Source: Variovorax paradoxus EPS (GTDB taxonomy: Bacteria; Pseudomonadota; Gammaproteobacteria; Burkholderiales; Burkholderiaceae_C). Taken from it: 64,000 bases of DNA. Shown piece after piece: positions 9,388 through 19,499 of the stretch. The position numbers were made by a program, and so were the translations under genes. Below the pieces are notes generated by a model. The model ran no database searches. It saw only the letters and a list, made by a program, of their open reading frames with translations, and was not told where the DNA came from. Each line of letters begins with the position of its first letter. Within the stretch, counting starts at the first letter, position 1. The stretch lies in contig NC_014931.1 of the NCBI RefSeq assembly GCF_000184745.1, forward strand, positions 434,001 to 498,000, given 5' to 3'.

Positions 9388-9477
9388 CGTCTCTTTCCTT
9401 GTTGCGTAGTGCGGTTGGAGACTGTAGCCCGGCGGAGATTCCCGGCCTGTCGGGTCGGCACCACGCTGCACGGGGTG

Positions 9478-10182
9478 CTATCGCGAGGACAGCGTGTTCG
9501 CCTCGATCGTTTCCAGCCGGTAGCCCAGTCCATAGATGGCCAGCAGCAGGAAACCGTTCGCAGGGCGAAGATCGAGCTTGGTCCGCAAGCGCGACACGTG
9601 GGTGTCGAGCGAGCGCGAGAGCGCCTCGACGCCCAGCCCCCACACCGCCTCGTGCAGGTGTTCGCGCGAGAGCAGCCGACCGAGGTTCTGGAACAGGAAG
9701 AGCGCCAGCTCGTACTCGCGGTTCTTCAGTTCGACCAGCTTGCCCTGTACCTTCAGCACGCGCGAAGGCGGATAAAAATGATACGGGCCGAAAACCAACT
9801 CCGACTCGTGCTTCGCGGGGTAAGACCGGCGCAGTAGCGCGGTAACCCGGGCTTCGAGTTCGCCGGCCCGAACGGGCTTGTCCATGAAATCGTCGGCCCC
9901 GCTGTTGAGGGCTTCCACCATGTCGGCTTCATCGCGACTGTCGGTCACGAAAAGTATGGGCAACCGGCTCTTGAGTTCGTGCCGGATGGCCTTCACCACA
10001 TCCAGCCCCTTGATATCGGGAAGGCTCCAATTGAGGATCAACAAGTCGAAGGTCTGCCTGCGCAAGGACTGCAGCAGCGTTTTTCCTTCGGTGTACATGT
10101 GGGACTCGTGCCCGAGTCCCGCCATGGTGTGATTGATCAACTTGAGCTGTTCCGCTCCGTTGTCCAGTACGGCAATACGCAT
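9478..10182 (-). CDS. Orphan OmpR/PhoB-family response regulator with an atypical receiver
   Basis: 234 residues: receiver (1-115) and winged-helix DNA-binding domain (about 130-228, with SREHLHEAVW, DTHVSRLRTKL and GYRLE). The receiver departs from the rule: the phospho-accepting Asp is Asn (N51 in LILNWSLPD), and only one residue of the acidic pair remains (D7, followed by N8). T80 and K102 are kept. It is therefore likely to act without classical phosphorylation. No histidine kinase gene adjoins it. GGAGGAAAAGGGG precedes the ATG. The divergent region upstream is shared with pntAA. Confidence 0.88.
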   Translation of the reverse strand: MRIAVLDNGAEQLKLINHTMAGLGHESHMYTEGKTLLQSLRRQTFDLLILNWSLPDIKGLDVVKAIRHELKSRLPILFVTDSRDEADMVEALNSGADDFMDKPVRAGELEARVTALLRRSYPAKHESELVFGPYHFYPPSRVLKVQGKLVELKNREYELALFLFQNLGRLLSREHLHEAVWGLGVEALSRSLDTHVSRLRTKLDLRPANGFLLLAIYGLGYRLETIEANTLSSR

Positions 10183-10402
10183 TCCATCCCCTTTTCCTCC
10201 CTTCGCCAGCCTCAGTGAGCGGACGATTGGCAGGAAGTGTATCTATCTGCGTCTGGCGTAATAAATAGAGTTTGCAACTAATGCACGCTAATCGCCTTTT
10301 TCGGGCCGAAGCTAAATATAGTTGACTACAGTTAAATACAAATCCTGTTAATTGTGCCCCTGGCGTTTACGTATTTGACGTATTGCATTGATCCGCGGGT
10401 TC

Positions 10403-10416
10403 TTGATCGCGATCAA
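10403..10416. promoter_or_regulatory. FNR/ANR-type binding site
   Basis: TTGAT-CGCG-ATCAA matches the consensus TTGAT-N4-ATCAA of FNR, ANR and related CRP-family regulators exactly, and the symmetry extends to 18 bases (10401-10418). The centre is about 209 bases upstream of pntAA and about 227 bases upstream of the regulator gene, so either could be its target. Whether it is bound by an FNR or a CRP-type protein cannot be told from sequence. Confidence 0.65.
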
Positions 10417-10530
10417 GACGCCGATCAGGGCTTCGGGCGAGACTGCCGGCTCCGACCGGCGAATACCCGAAGTCGCTATAAATTGAATAGCTATGTCGAT
10501 AGCATGCATGGGGCTTGGCAGGCAAATTCG

Positions 10531-10549
10531 TTGCGACATTCTTGCGACA
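10531..10549 (+). repeat. Direct repeat TTGCGACA spaced by one helical turn
   Basis: TTGCGACA occurs at 10531-10538 and 10542-10549, so the repeats are 11 bases apart. OmpR/PhoB-family regulators bind direct repeats with this spacing. It lies 70 bases upstream of pntAA. Chance occurrence is possible. Confidence 0.4.
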
Positions 10550-10618
10550 CGAGCATCTGTAATCTTGCTGTAAGCTCTGCCCGCATTCCGTGCTGCCCCT
10601 TCCCCTGAGGAGATCTCT

Positions 10619-11749
10619 ATGCTGATAGGCGTGCCTGCCGAAACCGCGGCTGGCGAAACCCGAGTGGCCGTGACACCTGAAACGGTGAAGAAACTGGTCG
10701 CTTCCGGGCATATCGTTCGTGTTCAGTCGGGAGCGGGCGTCGCAGCCAGCGTCACCGATGCGGCTTACCAGACCGCCGGCGCGGAAATCACGGACCAAGC
10801 GGGCGCTCTGTCCGCCGACATGGTGCTCAAGGTGCGCACGCCCAGCGATGCCGAGGCGGGGCTGATGAAGCCCGGCGCCGTCGTCATCGGCATGCTCAAC
10901 CCCTTCGATGCCGCGGGCCTGCAGCGCCTGGCATCGGCCGGCGTGACCGGCTTCGCCCTCGAAGCCGCCCCCCGCACCACCCGCGCCCAGAGCATGGACG
11001 TGCTCTCCTCGCAAGCCAACATCGCCGGCTACAAGGCCGTGATGATCGCGGCCGACCGCTACCAACGCTTCTTCCCGATGCTCATGACGGCAGCCGGCAC
11101 GGTGAAGGCCGCGCGCGTCGTCATCCTGGGCGTCGGCGTTGCCGGCCTGCAGGCGATCGCCACGGCCAAGCGGCTGGGCGCCGTCATCGAAGCTTCCGAC
11201 GTTCGCCCGAGCGTCAAGGAGCAGATCGAATCGCTCGGCGGCAAGTTCATCGAGGTCTCCTACGACACCGATGAAGAAAAGGAAGCCGCCGTCGGCGTCG
11301 GTGGCTACGCCAAGCCGATGCCCCCGAGCTGGCTCGCACGCCAGCAGGTCGAGGTCGCCAAGCGCGTGGCACTGGCCGACATCGTCATCAGCACCGCGCT
11401 CATTCCCGGCCGCGCCGCGCCCACGCTCATCACCGAGGACATGGTCAAGTCCATGAAGCCCGGCTCGGTGATCGTGGACATCGCCGCCGGCAAAGGCGCC
11501 GATGGCGTGGGCGGCAACTGCCCCCTCTCCGAAGCCGACAAGACCGTCGTCAAGCACGGCGTGACCATCGTCGGCGAGACCAACCTCGCGGCGCTCGTGG
11601 CGGCCGACGCATCGGCGCTCTATGCGCGCAACGTGCTCGACTTCCTCAAGCTCATCGTCACGAAGGAAGGTGCGCTCAAGATCGACCTCGAAGACGACAT
11701 CGTCGCCGCCTGCCGCATGACGCAAGACGGCCAGGTCACGAAGAAATAA
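10619..11749 (+). CDS. pntAA: NAD(P) transhydrogenase subunit alpha, NAD(H)-binding domain I
   Basis: 376 residues, domain I of proton-translocating transhydrogenase. The Rossmann motif [22 protein letters not shown] sits near residues 163-184, and the segment ending in [13 protein letters not shown] is typical of the alanine dehydrogenase/PntA family. The enzyme uses the proton gradient to reduce NADP+ with NADH. The alpha subunit is split into PntAA and PntAB, as in Rhodospirillum rubrum. GAGGAG precedes the ATG at 10619. It heads a three-gene operon and shares its upstream region with the orphan regulator. Confidence 0.95.
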   Translation: MLIGVPAETAAGETRVAVTPETVKKLVASGHIVRVQSGAGVAASVTDAAYQTAGAEITDQAGALSADMVLKVRTPSDAEAGLMKPGAVVIGMLNPFDAAGLQRLASAGVTGFALEAAPRTTRAQSMDVLSSQANIAGYKAVMIAADRYQRFFPMLMTAAGTVKAARVVILGVGVAGLQAIATAKRLGAVIEASDVRPSVKEQIESLGGKFIEVSYDTDEEKEAAVGVGGYAKPMPPSWLARQQVEVAKRVALADIVISTALIPGRAAPTLITEDMVKSMKPGSVIVDIAAGKGADGVGGNCPLSEADKTVVKHGVTIVGETNLAALVAADASALYARNVLDFLKLIVTKEGALKIDLEDDIVAACRMTQDGQVTKK

Positions 11750-11781
11750 GCGAACACGCGAACAAGCGAGGAGAAGAGTCC

Positions 11782-12114
11782 ATGGATCCCGTTTCCCACA
11801 CAGTCATCAACCTGATCATCTTCGTGCTGGCCATCTACGTCGGCTACCACGTGGTCTGGACCGTCACTCCCGCGCTGCACACGCCGCTGATGGCCGTGAC
11901 CAACGCGATCTCGGCGATCGTGATCGTGGGCGCCATGCTGGCGGCCGCGCTCACCACCACGCCGCTGGGCAAGACCATGGGCGTGCTCGCGGTGGCCCTG
12001 GCCGCGGTGAACGTCTTCGGCGGCTTCCTGGTCACGCGGCGGATGCTGGAGATGTTCAAGAAGAAGGACAAGAAAGCCGCCGCACCCAAGGCTGAAGAGG
12101 GAGCTTCCAAGTGA
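11782..12114 (+). CDS. pntAB: NAD(P) transhydrogenase subunit alpha 2, membrane domain
   Basis: 110 residues with three to four hydrophobic helices ([57 protein letters not shown]) and a Lys-rich cytoplasmic tail. This is the first part of membrane domain II, which together with PntB forms the proton channel. The gap from pntAA is 32 bases with GAGGAG before the ATG. Its stop overlaps the pntB start (GTGA). Confidence 0.94.
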   Translation: MDPVSHTVINLIIFVLAIYVGYHVVWTVTPALHTPLMAVTNAISAIVIVGAMLAAALTTTPLGKTMGVLAVALAAVNVFGGFLVTRRMLEMFKKKDKKAAAPKAEEGASK

Positions 12115-13610
12115 GCATGAACCTCGTCACGCTGCTGTACCTGGTTGCCAGCGTCTGCTTCATCCAGGCCCTGAAGGGCCTGTCCCATCCCACCACCTCG
12201 ATCCGCGGCAACATCTTCGGCATGACCGGCATGGCGATCGCCGTGCTCACGACCATCGCGCTGATCCACGGACAGGCGCGCTCGCTCAACGTGGATTTCG
12301 GCACCGGCCTCGCCTGGGTGCTCGCGGCCGTGGTGGTCGGCGGGGGCCTTGGGGCCTTCATGGCCAACAAGGTCGAGATGACCAAGATGCCCGAGCTGGT
12401 CGCCTTCATGCACAGCATGATCGGCCTGGCCGCGGTCTTCATCGGCGTGGCCGCGGTGGCCGAGCCCTGGGCCTTCGGCATCACCGCTGCGCCCGTGGCC
12501 GCGCTCATCGGGGCGCAGACGCCGGACGGCGCCGTCATCCTGGACGGCTTCGTGCGCTACGCCATTCCCGCAGGGAACCGGCTCGAGCTCTTCCTGGGTG
12601 CGGCCATCGGCGCCATCACCTTCAGCGGCTCGGTCATCGCCTTCGGCAAGCTCTCTGGCAAGTACAAGTTCCGCCTGTTCCAGGGCGCGCCGGTGCAGTT
12701 CTCGGGCCAGCACATGCTCAACCTGGTGCTGGGTCTCCTGACCGTCGCACTGGGTCTGGTGTTCGTCTTCACCGAGAGCTGGCCCGCCTTCTTCGCGATG
12801 CTGGCGCTGGCCTTCGTGATGGGCGTGCTCATCATCATCCCGATCGGCGGCGCCGACATGCCGGTGGTGGTGTCGATGCTCAACAGTTACTCGGGCTGGG
12901 CGGCCGCGGGCATCGGCTTCAGCCTGAACAACGCGATGCTGATCGTGGCCGGTTCGCTGGTGGGCTCCTCGGGTGCGATCCTCTCGTACATCATGTGCAA
13001 GGCGATGAACCGCTCGTTCTTCAACGTGATCCTGGGCGGCTTCGGCGGCGAGGCTGCCACGACCGGCGGCGCGGCCAAGGAGCAGCGCCCGGTGAAGACC
13101 GGCAGCGCCGACGATGCGGCCTTCGTGCTCGGCAATGCCGAGACCGTGGTGATCGTGCCGGGCTACGGCCTGGCCGTGGCGCGTGCCCAGCATGCGGTGA
13201 AGGAGCTCGCGGCCAAGCTCACCGAGAAGGGCATCACCGTCAAGTACGCCATTCACCCGGTGGCGGGCCGCATGCCCGGCCACATGAACGTGCTGCTGGC
13301 CGAGGCCGAGGTGCCCTACGACCAGGTGTTCGAGATGGAGGACATCAACGGCGAGTTCGGCCAGGCCGACGTGGCGATCATCCTGGGCGCCAACGACGTG
13401 GTGAACCCGGCCGCGCACACCAAGGGCAGCCCGATCTACGGCATGCCGATCCTGGAAGCCTACAAGGCCAAGACCGTCATCGTGAACAAGCGCTCCATGG
13501 CCGCGGGCTATGCCGGCTTGGACAACGAACTCTTCTACATGGACAAGACCATGATGGTTTTTGGGGATGCGAAGAAAGTAGTGGAAGATATGGGCAAGGC
13601 CATCGAATAG
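12111..13610 (+). CDS. pntB: NAD(P) transhydrogenase subunit beta
   Basis: 499 residues from GTG 12111; an in-frame ATG at 12117 is an alternative start. The first two thirds are membrane domain II, with about nine helices and the motif [12 protein letters not shown]. The last 180 residues are the NADP(H)-binding domain III, including [36 protein letters not shown] and [10 protein letters not shown]. All three functional parts of the enzyme are therefore present in this operon. A terminator follows at 13652. Confidence 0.96.
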   Translation: MSMNLVTLLYLVASVCFIQALKGLSHPTTSIRGNIFGMTGMAIAVLTTIALIHGQARSLNVDFGTGLAWVLAAVVVGGGLGAFMANKVEMTKMPELVAFMHSMIGLAAVFIGVAAVAEPWAFGITAAPVAALIGAQTPDGAVILDGFVRYAIPAGNRLELFLGAAIGAITFSGSVIAFGKLSGKYKFRLFQGAPVQFSGQHMLNLVLGLLTVALGLVFVFTESWPAFFAMLALAFVMGVLIIIPIGGADMPVVVSMLNSYSGWAAAGIGFSLNNAMLIVAGSLVGSSGAILSYIMCKAMNRSFFNVILGGFGGEAATTGGAAKEQRPVKTGSADDAAFVLGNAETVVIVPGYGLAVARAQHAVKELAAKLTEKGITVKYAIHPVAGRMPGHMNVLLAEAEVPYDQVFEMEDINGEFGQADVAIILGANDVVNPAAHTKGSPIYGMPILEAYKAKTVIVNKRSMAAGYAGLDNELFYMDKTMMVFGDAKKVVEDMGKAIE

Positions 13611-13651
13611 GCCGGCGATCCAGGCCCGCAGCAATGCGGGCCAGATCATCG

Positions 13652-13680
13652 CGGCGCCATTCGAGCGCCGTTTTCGTTTC
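13652..13680 (+). terminator. Rho-independent terminator of the pnt operon
   Basis: CGGCGC (13652-13657) pairs with GCGCCG (13665-13670) around a seven-base loop and is followed by TTTTCGTTTC. Just upstream, at 13623-13642, is a second hairpin with an 8-base perfect stem (GGCCCGCA/TGCGGGCC) and a GCAA loop but no T run, which may help to stabilise the 3' end. Confidence 0.7.
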
Positions 13681-13719
13681 AGTTACCCGCAAGTTCCAAG
13701 ACCTGGAGGAGACACATCC

Positions 13720-15399
13720 ATGACCGACCGCCCCTGGCTCAGCAGCTATCCGCAAGGCGTGCCCGCCGACATCGACGCTTCGCACTATTCATCGCTGGTC
13801 GGGCTCATGGAAGAGAGCTTCACCAAGTACGCCGACCGCACCGCCTACAGCTTCATGGGCAAGGACATAAGCTACGCGGAGACCGACAAGCAGAGCAAGG
13901 CCTTCGCCGCGTACCTGCAGGGCCTGGGCCTCGCCAAGGGCGACCGCGTGGCCGCGATGATGCCCAACTGCCCGCAGTACCCGATCGCGGTGGCGGCAAT
14001 CCTTCGCGCGGGGCTGATCCTGGTGAACGTGAATCCGCTCTACACGCCGCGCGAACTGGAGCACCAGCTCAAGGATTCGGGCGCCAAGGCCATCGTCATC
14101 ATGGAGAACTTCGGCACCACGCTGCAGCAATGCATCGCGGCCACGCCGATCAAGCACATCGTGCTCACCTCGATGGGCGACCGCCTCGGTTTCCTCAAGG
14201 GCGCGCTGGTCAACTACGTGGTGCGCAACGTCAAGAAGATGGTGCCGCACTTCAGCCTTCCGGGCGCCGTGCGCTTCAACGATGCGCTCGACAAGGGCGC
14301 GAGCCGCACGCTGCAAGCCCCGACCATCGGCCCCGACGACGTGGCCGTGCTGCAGTACACCGGCGGCACCACCGGCGTCTCGAAGGGTGCGGTGCTGCTG
14401 CATCGCAACGTGATCGCCAACGTGCTGCAGTCCGAGGCCTGGAACGAACCCGTCATGGCGCAGGTGCCGGCCGGCGAGCAGCCCACCAGCGTGTGCGCGC
14501 TGCCGCTGTATCACATCTTCGCGTTCACGGTCGGCATGATGCTGAACATGCGCACGGGCGGAAAACTGATCCTGATCCCGAATCCGCGCGACCTCGCGGG
14601 CGTGCTGAAGGAGCTCTCGAAGCACACGATCCACAGCTTCCCCGCGGTCAACACGCTCTTCAACGGCCTGGCGAACCACCCCGACTTCAACACCGTCAAC
14701 TGGAAGAACCTCAAGGTCTCGGTCGGCGGCGGCATGGCGGTGCAGGCTGCGGTCGCGAAGCTCTGGCTCGAGAAAACCGGCTGCCCGATCTGCGAGGGCT
14801 ACGGCCTCTCCGAGACCTCGCCTTCGACCACCTGCAACCCCACGAACAGCAAGGCCTACACCGGCACCATCGGCCTGCCGCTGCCGGGCACCTGGCTCAA
14901 GCTGCTCGACGACGACGGCCATGAAGTGCCGATGGGCCAGCCCGGCGAAATCGCCATCAAGGGTCCGCAGGTGATGGCGGGCTATTGGCAGCGCCCCGAC
15001 GAAACCGCCAAGGTCATGACGCCCGACGGCTACTTCAAGAGCGGCGACATCGGCGTGGTCGACGAGCGCGGCTACTTCAAGGTGGTCGACCGCAAGAAGG
15101 ACATGATCCTGGTGTCGGGCTTCAACGTGTACCCGAACGAGATCGAGGACGTCGTTGCACAGATTCCGGGCGTGCTCGAATGCGCGGCGGTGGGCGTGGT
15201 CGATGACAAGACCGGCGAGGCCGTGAAGCTCGTGATCGTGAAGAAAGACGAGTCGCTCACCGAGGCGCAGGTGAGCGAATACTGCAGAGCAAACCTTACG
15301 GGTTACAAGCAGCCGCGAATCGTAGAGTTTCGTACGGACCTCCCGAAAACGCCGGTCGGAAAAATCCTCCGCCGCGAATTGCGCGACGCCAAGAAGTAA
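13720..15399 (+). CDS. fadD: Long-chain-fatty-acid--CoA ligase
   Basis: 559 residues. It activates fatty acids as acyl-AMP and transfers them to CoA for beta-oxidation or lipid synthesis. The AMP-binding P-loop YTGGTTGVSKGA lies near residue 212, the A5 motif GYGLSETSP near 363, and YFKSGDIG, DRKKDMILVSGFNVYPNEIE and the catalytic Lys motif PKTPVGKILRREL near the C-terminus. The length and the last motif are those of E. coli FadD. GGAGGAG precedes the ATG. It is read alone, after the pnt terminator. Confidence 0.93.
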   Translation: MTDRPWLSSYPQGVPADIDASHYSSLVGLMEESFTKYADRTAYSFMGKDISYAETDKQSKAFAAYLQGLGLAKGDRVAAMMPNCPQYPIAVAAILRAGLILVNVNPLYTPRELEHQLKDSGAKAIVIMENFGTTLQQCIAATPIKHIVLTSMGDRLGFLKGALVNYVVRNVKKMVPHFSLPGAVRFNDALDKGASRTLQAPTIGPDDVAVLQYTGGTTGVSKGAVLLHRNVIANVLQSEAWNEPVMAQVPAGEQPTSVCALPLYHIFAFTVGMMLNMRTGGKLILIPNPRDLAGVLKELSKHTIHSFPAVNTLFNGLANHPDFNTVNWKNLKVSVGGGMAVQAAVAKLWLEKTGCPICEGYGLSETSPSTTCNPTNSKAYTGTIGLPLPGTWLKLLDDDGHEVPMGQPGEIAIKGPQVMAGYWQRPDETAKVMTPDGYFKSGDIGVVDERGYFKVVDRKKDMILVSGFNVYPNEIEDVVAQIPGVLECAAVGVVDDKTGEAVKLVIVKKDESLTEAQVSEYCRANLTGYKQPRIVEFRTDLPKTPVGKILRRELRDAKK

Positions 15400-15450
15400 G
15401 GGTTCGGCCCGGGTAGGGCCACGGCATCGATCTTGCATATTCGCGGGTCG

Positions 15451-16455
15451 ATGTTTAAGTTCATTTGCGTTCGTTTAAGTTTGCTCGTGCCGACCTTCAT
15501 CGGCATGACGCTGCTGGCCTTCTTCCTCATCCGGCTGGTGCCGGGCGACCCCATTGAAACCATGGCCGGCGAGCGCGGGATCGATCCCGCGCGCCATGCC
15601 GAACTGCGCACCGCCTACGGCTTCGACAAGCCGATCCTCGTGCAGTACGGCATCTACATCGGCCGCGTGCTGCATGGCGACCTCGGCAAGTCGATCATCA
15701 CGCAGGACAAGGTGATGAGCGAGTTTCTCGCGCTCTTCCCGGCCACCGTCGAACTCGGCGTTTGCGCGATTCTTTTTGCGCTGCTGCTGGGGCTGCCTGC
15801 CGGCATCCTCGCGGCCGTGCGGCGCAATTCCATCTTCGACCACGGCGTGATGGCCACCTCGCTCACCGGCTATTCGATGCCGATCTTCTGGTGGGGGTTG
15901 CTGCTGATCCTGTTCTTCTCGGTGCAGCTCGGATGGACGCCCGTTTCCGGGCGCATCGCGGTGCAGTATTTCATCGAGCCCGAGACCGGCTTTCTCTTGA
16001 TCGACTCGCTGCGCGCCGGCGACACCGATGCCTTCTGGTCGGCGCTGCACCACCTCATTCTTCCAGCCATCGTGCTGGGCACCGTGCCGCTCGCGGTGAT
16101 CGCGCGCATGACGCGCTCGGCCATGCTCGAAGTGCTCGGCGAGGACTACATCCGCACCGCGCGCGCCAAGGGCCTCTCGCGCTTTCGCGTGGTGGGACTG
16201 CATGCGTTGCGCAATGCGTTGATTCCGGTCGTTACCGTGATCGGCTTGCAGGTGGGCGTGCTCTTCACCGGCGCGATCCTGACCGAGACGATCTTCTCCT
16301 GGCCCGGTGTCGGCAAGTGGCTCATCGAAGCCATCGGCCGGCGCGACTATCCGGTGCTGCAGGGCGGCATGCTGCTGCTCGGCGGCATCGTGATGCTGGT
16401 CAATCTTCTGGTCGACGTGGCTTACGGCGTCATCAATCCCCGCATCCGACGCTGA
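15451..16455 (+). CDS. dppB: Peptide ABC transporter permease (DppB/GsiC type)
   Basis: 334 residues from ATG 15451 (the frame is open from a TTG at 15433). Six membrane helices; it begins with LSLLVPTFIGMTLLAFFLIRLVPGDP, typical of DppB/OppB, and contains the EAA-type loop ARAKGLSRFRVVGLHALRNAL that contacts the ATPases. First gene of a five-gene peptide-uptake operon. Its stop and the next start share a base (TGATG), implying translational coupling. The real substrate (dipeptides, glutathione or other) cannot be read from the permease. Confidence 0.92.
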   Translation: MFKFICVRLSLLVPTFIGMTLLAFFLIRLVPGDPIETMAGERGIDPARHAELRTAYGFDKPILVQYGIYIGRVLHGDLGKSIITQDKVMSEFLALFPATVELGVCAILFALLLGLPAGILAAVRRNSIFDHGVMATSLTGYSMPIFWWGLLLILFFSVQLGWTPVSGRIAVQYFIEPETGFLLIDSLRAGDTDAFWSALHHLILPAIVLGTVPLAVIARMTRSAMLEVLGEDYIRTARAKGLSRFRVVGLHALRNALIPVVTVIGLQVGVLFTGAILTETIFSWPGVGKWLIEAIGRRDYPVLQGGMLLLGGIVMLVNLLVDVAYGVINPRIRR

Positions 16456-17369
16456 TGATGAACACGACTTCGACCCCCACCATTCCGACGACCGGTGCGA
16501 GCACCGCGCCGCCCGGCCCCTGGCGCGAGTTCTGGACCGCCTTCTCTGCAAACCGCGGCGCGGTCATCGGGCTCGTGACCATCGTCGTGCTGCTGCTCGT
16601 TGCGTTGTTCGCACCGTGGATCGCGCCGCACGCGCCCAACGAAACCAACAGCGCCGTGTTCCTGCAGCCGCCTGCATGGCAGCAGGGCGGAACGTGGAGC
16701 TACCTGCTGGGCACCGACGCCATCGGGCGCGACATCCTGTCGCGCCTCATGTACGGCGCGCGGCTCTCGCTGTCGATCGGTGTCGCCGTGGTGGCGTTGT
16801 CGGTGGTGGCGGGCGTGGTGCTCGGGCTCATCGCGGGATTTTTCCGCGGCGTGCTCGAGATCGCGATCATGCGGCTCATGGACATCGTGCTCACGCTGCC
16901 GAGCTTGCTGCTTGCCATCGTGATCGTCGCGATTCTCGGCCCGGGGCTCGTCAACGCGATGCTCGCGGTGGCCATCGTGGTGCTGCCGCATTACGTGCGC
17001 ATCACGCGCGCGGCCGTCATCGCCGAGGTCTCGCGCGACTACGTCACCGCGGCCCGCGTGAGCGGCGCCGGCACGCTGCGCCTGATGTTCCGCGAGGTGC
17101 TACCCAATTGCGCGGCACCGCTGATCGTGCAGGCCTCGCTCGGCATCTCCACCGCCATCCTCGATGCGGCGGCGCTCGGCTTCCTCGGTCTCGGCGCGCA
17201 GCCGCCATCGCCCGAGTGGGGAACGATGCTGGCCGATGCGCGCGAGTTCGTGCTGCGCGCGTGGTGGGTCGTGACCTTCCCGGGTCTCGCGATCCTCGCG
17301 GCCGTGCTGGCTTTCAATCTGCTGGGCGACGGTCTGCGCGATGCGCTCGACCCCAAGCTCAAGCGCTGA
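16455..17369 (+). CDS. dppC: Peptide ABC transporter permease (DppC type)
   Basis: 304 residues. A Thr/Pro-rich cytoplasmic tail of about 25 residues leads to the first helix (VIGLVTIVVLLLVALFAPW) and the DppC/OppC N-terminal domain with LGTDAIGRDILSRLMYGARLSL. The EAA loop is near residue 205 (VTAARVSGAGTLRLMFREVLPN). It forms the membrane channel together with DppB and is coupled to it by the TGATG overlap. Confidence 0.92.
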   Translation: MMNTTSTPTIPTTGASTAPPGPWREFWTAFSANRGAVIGLVTIVVLLLVALFAPWIAPHAPNETNSAVFLQPPAWQQGGTWSYLLGTDAIGRDILSRLMYGARLSLSIGVAVVALSVVAGVVLGLIAGFFRGVLEIAIMRLMDIVLTLPSLLLAIVIVAILGPGLVNAMLAVAIVVLPHYVRITRAAVIAEVSRDYVTAARVSGAGTLRLMFREVLPNCAAPLIVQASLGISTAILDAAALGFLGLGAQPPSPEWGTMLADAREFVLRAWWVVTFPGLAILAAVLAFNLLGDGLRDALDPKLKR

Positions 17370-17391
17370 TTCAACGCAAAGGAGAGAAACG

Positions 17392-18416
17392 ATGCCTTTG
17401 CTGGACATCAAAGATCTGCACGTGGAATTTCCCACGCAGGGTGGCGTGCTGCACGCCGTCGATGGCGTGAGCCTCACGCTCGAAGAAGGCGAGGTGCTCG
17501 GCATCGTCGGCGAATCGGGCTCGGGCAAAAGCGTCACCATGATGGCGCTCATGGGCCTGGTCGGCTTCCCCGGCCGCGTGCGCGCGGAGCACATGCGCTT
17601 CGCGGGAAAAGACCTGCTCGGCATCTCCGACAAGGCTCGCCGTTCGCTGGTCGGCAAGGAGGTCGCGATGATCTTCCAGGAGCCGACCACCAGCCTCAAC
17701 CCCTGCTTCACCATCGGCTTCCAGCTCATGGAAACGCTGCGGCTGCACCTGAACCTCGACAAGCGCACCGCGAAGAAGCGCGCGACCGAACTGCTGGAGC
17801 AGGTCGGCATTCCCGCCGCGTCGTCGCGCCTCGCAAGCTACCCGCACCAGCTCTCGGGCGGCATGAACCAGCGCGTGATGATCGCAATGGCGATCGCCTG
17901 CAACCCGCGCCTGCTGATCGCCGACGAGCCGACCACCGCGCTCGACGTGACGATCCAGGCGCAGATCCTCGACCTGCTGCGCGACCTGCAGAAGGAGCGC
18001 GGCATGGCGCTGGTGCTCATCACGCACAACATGGGCGTGGTGAGCGAGATGGCGCAGCGCATCGCCGTCATGTATGCGGGCCAGGTGATGGAGCACCAGC
18101 GCGTCGACCGGCTCTTCGCATCGCCGCAGCACCCCTACACCGAAGCACTGCTCGCGGCATTGCCCGAGCGAGCGGCGCCCGAAGGACGGCTTGCCACCAT
18201 CAGCGGCGTGGTGCCCGGCGTGCACGACCGGCCTTTGGGCTGCCTGTTCGCGCCGCGCTGCAGCTATGTCACCACGCGCGCCTGCAACGTGCGCCCCGCA
18301 TTGCGCGAGTGGCAGGGCGCGGAGGTGCGCTGCCACTATCCGCTCGGCGAACCGGGTCGCATCGTGGCCATCGAGCAAGACCGGCCGCAGCAGGTGCCCG
18401 CGGCGGAGGTGCTGCA

Positions 18417-18420
<4 letters not shown>
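17392..18420 (+). CDS. dppD: Peptide ABC transporter ATP-binding protein (DppD type)
   Basis: 342 residues from ATG 17392, preceded by AAGGAGAG; an upstream in-frame ATG at 17341 lies inside dppC and lacks a site. Walker A GESGSGKS, signature LSGGMNQR, Walker B/D-loop [10 protein letters not shown]. The C-terminal oligopeptide-transporter extension has two cysteines in GCLFAPRC and further Cys residues that in this family bind an iron-sulfur cluster. It works as a heterodimer with DppF, whose start overlaps its stop (ATGA). Confidence 0.93.
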
Positions 18421-19460
<1,040 letters not shown>

Positions 19461-19499
19461 GCTCATCCGTTTTTTTCAACCGTGTCTGAAGGAGTCCTC

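Larger units (their letters stand above)
10183..10618. other. 436-base divergent regulatory region between the response regulator and pntAA
   Basis: No gene is seen here. The region is AT-rich near 10230-10350, in contrast to the flanks. It contains an 18-base perfect palindrome at 10401-10418 with an FNR/ANR-type core, the short family repeat GCTAT-N7-ATAGC at 10475-10491, and a direct repeat of TTGCGACA at 10531 and 10542. GAGGAG directly precedes the pntAA start. It probably holds promoters for both flanking genes, but I could not pick convincing -35/-10 pairs. Confidence 0.7.
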
